Assembly: GCA_902464965.1 (NCBI GenBank)
Contig: CABQLI010000077.1
Span: 1 to 9,516 of the forward strand
DNA length: 9,516 nucleotides
Direction of reading: 5' to 3'
Origin: an uncultured Collinsella sp.
Lineage (GTDB): Bacteria > Actinomycetota > Coriobacteriia > Coriobacteriales > Coriobacteriaceae
Under the pieces are notes generated by a model. It was not told the origin of the DNA and searched no databases. It saw only the letters and a list, made by a program, of their open reading frames with translations. Numbering within the stretch: the stretch's first letter is position 1; every line of letters begins with the position of its first letter. Made by a program: the position numbers and the translations under genes. Positions 5,994-9,516 of this stretch are shown one piece after another.

Positions 5994-7688
5994 ATGAAGA
6001 TAAGCTGTCAAGTTGCCAAAGCTGGAGTCACGCGCAGGGGATTCTTAGGCTTGGCGGCTGCAAGCGCTGTTATTGCAGGATCGGGAATCGCAGGGTGTTC
6101 CCCGGCCAAGCCATCTGAAACTGGCGCCGATGCCGAACAGGCGCAGACGGCCCTTGAAATCGACGAAAGCGAGATCAAAGAGACAAAAGAAGCGGACGTT
6201 GTAGTGGTCGGCTTGGGAGTGTCTGGCGTCGCGGCGATGAGGTCTGCAGCCGAAGCAGGAGCCCACGTCATCGCCGTTGAAAAAACGAGCATTGCGAATT
6301 GTCGCTCGAGCATGTTCGCCGCTTTCAATTGTGATACCGCTCGAAAGCTGGGAATTCCCGATACCGACCCAACAGAAATCGGCAATGAGCTCATGACTCA
6401 GATGGCGCATCGCGCAGACTACAGGGTAATCAACACCTGGCTCAAGCATTGTGGTGAAGCGTTCGAATGGTATGTGGGAGCCTATAAGGACCTTCTGCTC
6501 GTAGGACCGGAAGATGCCCTTCCCGAAAACCCCGACCAGATTTATCTGTATGCGGAAAGCGTTGGGGGGTCGACATATAGGCCCGGCATCGATCATGAGC
6601 ATCTGTTCGCAGCATGCTGCTGCGTAGGCGGCGGAGACGAAACCCATCGACCGATTCTCGAGGCGAATATCGAAAAGGCCCTGGAAACCGGCAACGCTGA
6701 AGCTGTCTACGACTCTCCCGCAGTGAAGCTGGAAACGAAAGACGGCAAGGTGTCTGCGGTAGTATGCAAAAACCTGCAGGATGGCACCTACACGCGTTAT
6801 ACTGCCTCCAAGGGTGTGATTCTTGCTTCGGGTGACTACAGCTATAACGACGAGATGCTTCAAAAGTATGCCCCCTGGGTGTATGCCCACAAGGATAACT
6901 ACCTTTTCTCTCACGAAGCAATGGACTGCAAAGGAAACCACGCAAGCACTGGCGACGGCCAGAAGCTCGGGATCAGCGTCGGCGGACACCTCGATATCGC
7001 CCCTCATGCAATCATGGCGCATATCTTCCAATTCGGCATCGAAAACTTTATCGAGCTGAACGAGCGAGGAGAACGCTTCTGCAATGAAGACCTCAGCATG
7101 ACAAACATCGCGAAAGTAATACTGAATCAGCCTGGAAGTAAAGTCTTCCAAATTATCGATGCCAAGGCGAACGACTACTATCCGATTGACGAGATGCTTC
7201 CCATGATGAGAAGCTATGGCGACGGTGAGACGTACTCTGCAGAGGCGGACACCCTCGAAGAACTCGCCGCCAAGCTTGGATTCGATAATGACGCCGCAAA
7301 CACCTTTGTGGCCAGCATCGAAAGATACAACGAACTTTGCGAAAAGGGGCATGACGACGACTTCGGAAAAGCCGCCGAGAAAATGCATCCGATTATCGAG
7401 CCCCCGTTTAAGGCGGTAACCTACGATACGCTCAAGCATACGTCCGTCGAAGACGTAAGCTGCATGCGTCTTCTTGTCACCATGGGCGGTCTTGTCACCG
7501 ATACAAACGCACGAGTTCTTGACGACGACCTGAATCCCATCCAGGGGCTGTATGCGGTTGGAAACGTTCAAGGTGGCAGGTTTGTCGACGATTATCCGTT
7601 CAGCCTGTCAGGCGCCAGCCACGCAGCTGCACTAACCTATGGCTACCTTGCCGGCGAGCATATTGTAAACGGCGAAATCGCGGAATAG
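5994..7688 (+). CDS. Tat-exported lipoprotein FAD-dependent oxidoreductase (module 2)
   Basis: This 564-residue flavoprotein belongs to the same FAD_binding_2 superfamily as the module 1 enzyme but is well diverged. The signal peptide has TRRGFLG (RR at 14-15), an alanine-rich core and a textbook lipobox IAGC with Cys35, so it should be exported folded and lipid-anchored. GLGVSG at 73-78 binds the ADP part of FAD. NERGERFCNED is at 356-366, and GLYAVGNVQGG starts at 518. By eye the fumarate-reductase residues are absent: no Arg follows RFCNE, the HHTMGG region reads LLVTMGG, and the NRLGGNA region reads FSLSGASH. Three cysteines in a row sit at 208-210 (AACCCVGGG). No heme or FMN-carrier domain is present. 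The start at 5994 is set by AAGGAGG (5983-5989), 4 nt upstream. It is probably a respiratory or detoxifying reductase of an unknown organic substrate. Confidence 0.9.
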   Translation: MKISCQVAKAGVTRRGFLGLAAASAVIAGSGIAGCSPAKPSETGADAEQAQTALEIDESEIKETKEADVVVVGLGVSGVAAMRSAAEAGAHVIAVEKTSIANCRSSMFAAFNCDTARKLGIPDTDPTEIGNELMTQMAHRADYRVINTWLKHCGEAFEWYVGAYKDLLLVGPEDALPENPDQIYLYAESVGGSTYRPGIDHEHLFAACCCVGGGDETHRPILEANIEKALETGNAEAVYDSPAVKLETKDGKVSAVVCKNLQDGTYTRYTASKGVILASGDYSYNDEMLQKYAPWVYAHKDNYLFSHEAMDCKGNHASTGDGQKLGISVGGHLDIAPHAIMAHIFQFGIENFIELNERGERFCNEDLSMTNIAKVILNQPGSKVFQIIDAKANDYYPIDEMLPMMRSYGDGETYSAEADTLEELAAKLGFDNDAANTFVASIERYNELCEKGHDDDFGKAAEKMHPIIEPPFKAVTYDTLKHTSVEDVSCMRLLVTMGGLVTDTNARVLDDDLNPIQGLYAVGNVQGGRFVDDYPFSLSGASHAAALTYGYLAGEHIVNGEIAE

Positions 7689-7733
7689 TCCATTCGACCA
7701 AATCGTATCACGACCCTCCCTCTCGAGCGCGTA

Positions 7734-7771
7734 CGACGCATGCGGTCGCCCCCTCCAGGCCGCATGCGTCG
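7734..7771. terminator. Perfect 12-bp stem-loop after the module 2 flavoprotein
   Basis: CGACGCATGCGG (7734-7745) pairs without mismatch with CCGCATGCGTCG (7760-7771) across a 14-nt loop, 45 nt after the stop codon. It lies between converging genes (flavoprotein on +, cyclo-ligase on -). There is no T-tract on either side, so it is not a classic intrinsic terminator. It could be a factor-dependent stop, an mRNA 3' stabiliser or a protein site (each arm holds the palindrome GCATGC). Confidence 0.5.
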
Positions 7772-7966
7772 ACGCTGCCGTATCTCCACGGCCCCATCCC
7801 ACTAAGGGTGCATGAATGGAGAAAAGCCCTCTGGCATGGGGTTATTTAGAACGTTGATTTGCAAGAGAAGTTAGCGGAACGTGCCAGCAAAAACATTGGG
7901 CAGCTGATGCCTTGCCGCTTGGCGATGGCTGCATGAAATTTGATTAATATAGTAAAAGAAGCGTGC
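7772..7966. other. Intergenic space between converging genes
   Basis: No gene, RNA or clear terminator was found. Open frames here are short and do not look protein-like. The 3' end of the cyclo-ligase transcript should fall in this stretch, but no stem with a T-tract is evident on the minus strand. Confidence 0.4.
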
Positions 7967-8587
7967 CTATGCTGAAATAATGCACGGCAAAGGCAAATCA
8001 TGCGGCTCGGTTGGAACCTGATTAACCCGCTGCGTTTCGAATGCCACACCGATGATTTCGACATTGGCTCCAGGATTTTTTTCACGTGAAACGAGCCCGA
8101 GGTATTCATCGTAATTGCCACCGCCGTACCCCAAGCGTTGAAAGTCGCTATCGAATGCGACCATGGGTACGATTACCGCATCAATGAATCCAGGTGCACA
8201 AATAGGGAAATCGGAAACTGATCCATCGTCTTCCGCAAAGCGTTTAAGAGGGTTAGAGATAAAAGGCACGTTTCCATCTCGCCAAGCTCGGTATTCGACC
8301 GAGCGCATATACATGCGAGGCGTAGAACCTTTTGTATTCATGCAAGGGAAAACCACGGTTAACTTTTGTGCATAGCACCAGGCAATGAAATCCTCAAGGT
8401 TGACCTCGCTTTTCATTGGGGCATATACAGCAACCGTCGAGCCTGCGCTCAGGTATGCGAGCTGATCCTCGAGCTTCCGGCAAATGACATGTGAGGCTTG
8501 TTCCCGGGCGGAAGCTAACATGGCGTCACGCCGGGTAAGCACCTCGTGGCGGAGTTCCTTCTTGATATGTATCGCACCGTTCTGCAT
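7967..8587 (-). CDS. 5-formyltetrahydrofolate cyclo-ligase
   Basis: The enzyme converts 5-formyl-THF plus ATP to 5,10-methenyl-THF in the cytoplasm, returning a storage or inhibitory folate to the one-carbon pool. Residues, counted from the ATG at 8587 (206 aa, near the usual 180-200), are: basic KKELRHEVLTRR at 9-20, YAPMKSEV at 55-62 (folate-site region), VPMVAFD at 140-146, the glycine-rich ATP loop RLGYGGGNYDEYL at 151-163 (usual form GGGYYDRFL), and VPTEPHDLPL near the C-terminus. An in-frame ATG at 8656 would add 23 residues that are not typical of the family and has no good ribosome site. The ATG at 8587 has TATACT ending 6 nt before it and no Shine-Dalgarno sequence, which would suit a leaderless mRNA. 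The gene stands alone and is divergent from tRNA-Arg. Confidence 0.9.
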   Translation of the reverse strand: MQNGAIHIKKELRHEVLTRRDAMLASAREQASHVICRKLEDQLAYLSAGSTVAVYAPMKSEVNLEDFIAWCYAQKLTVVFPCMNTKGSTPRMYMRSVEYRAWRDGNVPFISNPLKRFAEDDGSVSDFPICAPGFIDAVIVPMVAFDSDFQRLGYGGGNYDEYLGLVSREKNPGANVEIIGVAFETQRVNQVPTEPHDLPLPCIISA

Positions 8588-8593
8588 GACCGA

Positions 8594-8599
8594 AGTATA
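8594..8599 (-). promoter_or_regulatory. Candidate -10 element for a leaderless cyclo-ligase mRNA
   Basis: On the minus strand TATACT is followed by 6 nt and then the ATG at 8587, so transcription would begin at or next to the start codon. The matching -35 region (TTCTTC, 8622-8617, 17-bp spacing) is poor. A rival promoter further upstream, serving the ATG at 8656, is possible (TATTAA-like sequence near 8669-8676). Confidence 0.35.
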
Positions 8600-8719
8600 A
8601 CGCGTGTTCGGCAAGAGAAGAATTTGCTCCTGCTTTAAGGCCAATAGCTCACGCATCTCGTGAGAATTAATACAAAATACGAGGCCATAATCGAGCTGGA
8701 TAAATTTTTAAAAAAGTCT

Positions 8720-8748
8720 TTGCAAATCTTAGGAAAGCTTGTTATTAT
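8720..8748 (+). promoter_or_regulatory. Promoter of tRNA-Arg
   Basis: TTGCAA (8720-8725) and TATTAT (8743-8748) are separated by exactly 17 bp, close to the housekeeping sigma consensus. An A/T-rich tract (8701-8715) lies directly upstream, like an UP element. The predicted start near 8755 leaves a short leader before tRNA-Arg. Confidence 0.8.
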
Positions 8749-8768
8749 AGACGAGCTGACAAAGCAAC

Positions 8769-8845
8769 GCGCCGTTACCTCAGCTGGATAGAGGGACTGA
8801 CTACGAATCAGTACGTCGGGGGTTCGAATCCCTCACGGCGCACCA
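8769..8845 (+). tRNA. tRNA-Arg (anticodon ACG)
   Basis: The acceptor arms GCGCCGT (8769-8775) and ACGGCGC (8835-8841) pair fully, followed by discriminator A and encoded CCA (8843-8845). The anticodon stem ACTGA/TCAGT encloses loop CTACGAA. The anticodon is ACG, expected to be edited to ICG to read CGU, CGC and CGA. The T-arm is GGGTTCGAATCCC. The gene is 77 nt with CCA and is a single-gene transcription unit with its own promoter and terminator. Confidence 0.96.
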
Positions 8846-8856
8846 CTTACATGTTT

Positions 8857-8886
8857 AAGCCGCTCAAACGAGCGGCTTTTTTGTTT
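8857..8886 (+). terminator. Rho-independent terminator of tRNA-Arg
   Basis: A perfect 9-bp stem AAGCCGCTC / GAGCGGCTT (8857-8865 with 8870-8878, loop AAAC) leads into TTTTTTGTTT. It starts 11 nt after the CCA end. Confidence 0.95.
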
Positions 8887-8934
8887 CTCAGGTATTTACC
8901 GCCGAGTGGAATTGGATGTCTGTGTGGGCTTATA

Positions 8935-9062
8935 GGACAAAAAGTGTGTCCAAAAATGGACGTTGACCCAGGTCAGCGTCCATTTTTTATTGTAAAACTC
9001 AAACGAAACGACTTTCCCGCTCGGACAAAAAGTGTGTCTTGAAATTGACGTTTCCGCAGGTC
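8935..9062 (+). repeat. Two direct copies of a 40-bp IS-end motif, 88 bp apart
   Basis: 8935-8974 and 9023-9062 align without gaps at 33 of 40 positions. The first 16 bases are identical (GGACAAAAAGTGTGTC), as are the blocks GACGTT and CAGGTC at the same offsets. Such copies at one IS end are commonly transposase-binding sites; alternatively the outer copy is the remnant of an earlier insertion. Confidence 0.75.
8952..8988. terminator. Strong bidirectional hairpin inside the IS end
   Basis: Bases 8952-8968 pair with 8971-8987 (one G-T pair, nominal 2-nt loop). The stem core ATGGACG/CGTCCAT is flanked by A-runs on the left and T-runs on the right, so it can act as an intrinsic terminator on both strands. 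In this position it would shield the transposase gene from transcription entering from tRNA-Arg. Confidence 0.7.
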
Positions 9063-9109
9063 GCATGGCGAATATCATGGCAAAAAGTCGCCGATTTCCG
9101 GAGGTTGCC

Positions 9110-9516
9110 GTGAATAATATGACATGCCCGTCCTGCGGGTCGCCCATGAAGCGCAACGGAAAGACCAAGTCCGGCTCGCAGCGTTGGCGCTGCGTCGGCT
9201 GCGGGGCCAGCGCGACCCATTCCATCGACACCGCGGCGCGCGACCTGGCCGCCTTCGTCGGCTGGCTGCTTTCCAAGGAATCCCAGGTCGATATGCCCGG
9301 GCAGGGCCGCACGTTCAGGCGCAGGTGCGCGCGGTTCTGGGCGATATGGCCGATGCCGGAGGCCGTAGACGAGGCCTGCCGCGTCGTCTACGTCGACGGC
9401 ATATGGGTGGCGAGCGACTGCGTGGTGCTGATAGCCTGCAGCGACGAGTTCGTGCTGTCGTGGCACCTCGCGCGCGCCGAGACCACCGCGGCGTGGAGGT
9501 CTCTTCTGTCGCGCGT
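9110..9516 (+). CDS. IS1249-like (IS256-type) transposase, N-terminal part
   Basis: This is the front 135 codons of a transposase; the 3' end is outside the window. An N-terminal zinc ribbon has CPSC (CxxC) then CVGC (CxxC) about 20 residues later, with the basic stretch KRNGKTKSGSQRWRC between. A helical DNA-binding part (GWLLSKESQ, then DMPGQGRTFRRR) follows. The catalytic core begins at YVDGIWVA, whose Asp should be the first acidic residue of the DDE triad, followed by VVLIACSDEFVLSWHLARAE. The chosen start is GTG at 9110 with GGAGG (9100-9104) 5 nt upstream. In-frame ATGs at 9065, 9077 and 9119 are alternatives, but none has as good a ribosome site. No frameshift or stop is seen to the window edge, so the copy may be intact. 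Codon use is more GC-rich than in module 2, fitting a mobile origin. Confidence 0.8.
   Translation, partial: MNNMTCPSCGSPMKRNGKTKSGSQRWRCVGCGASATHSIDTAARDLAAFVGWLLSKESQVDMPGQGRTFRRRCARFWAIWPMPEAVDEACRVVYVDGIWVASDCVVLIACSDEFVLSWHLARAETTAAWRSLLSR

Larger units (their letters stand above)
8927..9516 (+). mobile_element. IS1249-like insertion sequence, left end and front of transposase (partial)
   Basis: The element appears to begin at the 24-bp terminal sequence 8927-8950 (GGCTTATA followed by the 16-bp core), which is repeated exactly, inverted, at 32-55. A second, subterminal copy of the 16-bp core lies at 9023-9038. The transposase gene follows on the plus strand and runs off the window, so the right end and any target-site duplication cannot be seen. 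The IS256-like/IS1249-like assignment comes from the transposase. The element sits about 40 bp beyond the tRNA-Arg terminator. Confidence 0.7.

Noticed and set aside
6045..7571. 508-codon minus-strand frame opposite flavoprotein 2
   Set aside because: It is fully antisense to a gene with clear Tat, lipobox and FAD motifs, and it lacks a ribosome site or recognisable domains.
7602..7613. SGAS in the C-terminus of the module 2 flavoprotein, similar to the SGAT/S core of ApbE covalent-FMN attachment sites
   Set aside because: The acidic residue required three positions before the Ser/Thr is absent (FSLSGAS), and the segment lies in the C-terminal FAD loop rather than in an FMN-binding domain.
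7846..8121. 91-codon minus-strand frame overlapping the 3' end of the cyclo-ligase
   Set aside because: It is an alternative frame of the cyclo-ligase gene with no start signal or motif.
32..8950. The whole interval as one composite transposon
   Set aside because: The IS ends are in the right geometry, but the interval contains two tRNA genes and a housekeeping folate gene, and neither outer IS is fully visible. Two independent insertions are simpler.
1..9516. CRISPR array or phage integration genes at the tRNA loci
   Set aside because: No regularly spaced direct repeats, no integrase and no duplicated tRNA 3' end were seen.

Overview
The window looks like a chromosomal segment of an actinobacterial gut anaerobe of class Coriobacteriia, most likely Eggerthellaceae. 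This is inferred from gene content: many-TM LuxR-type regulators each placed directly upstream of a Tat-exported, lipoprotein-type flavoprotein reductase, a combination heavily expanded in that family. No species can be named from the sequence alone.

Layout, left to right. Bases 1-55 are the end of an insertion sequence (IS) whose body lies to the left. A tRNA-Gly(CCC) on the minus strand (120-193) follows, with its terminator at 81-110 and a perfect TATAAT promoter element at 205-210. Next is a decayed 3' fragment of an unrecognised gene (about 202-441). Module 1 is a LuxR-type membrane regulator (631-2103) and a Tat-lipoprotein FAD oxidoreductase (2229-3938). Between the modules is a scar holding two dead minus-strand gene pieces fused together: the start of an IS3-type OrfA and a Fic-domain fragment that stops just after the Fic motif. 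Module 2 repeats the plan: a LuxR-type membrane regulator (4344-5741) and a second Tat-lipoprotein FAD oxidoreductase (5994-7688). A housekeeping gene for 5-formyltetrahydrofolate cyclo-ligase follows on the minus strand (7967-8587), then a divergent tRNA-Arg(ACG) (8769-8845) with a good promoter and terminator. The right edge is the start of an IS1249-like IS (8927 onward) with a truncated transposase.

How the genes may work together (inference). Each regulator probably senses a small molecule through its membrane domain and switches on the adjacent flavoprotein, which would reduce that molecule outside the membrane as a respiratory electron acceptor. Both flavoproteins keep the FAD-binding fold of the fumarate reductase/ketosteroid dehydrogenase superfamily. 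Judged by eye, neither has the residues that bind and protonate fumarate in known fumarate reductases, and the two differ from each other there, so they probably act on two different, unknown substrates. Neither carries its own heme or covalent-FMN electron-transfer domain, so electrons must come from a partner encoded elsewhere.

The 24-bp IS terminal sequence occurs perfectly, in opposite orientation, at both ends of the window and in each case just beyond a tRNA terminator. The two metabolic modules and the housekeeping genes therefore sit between two related IS ends.
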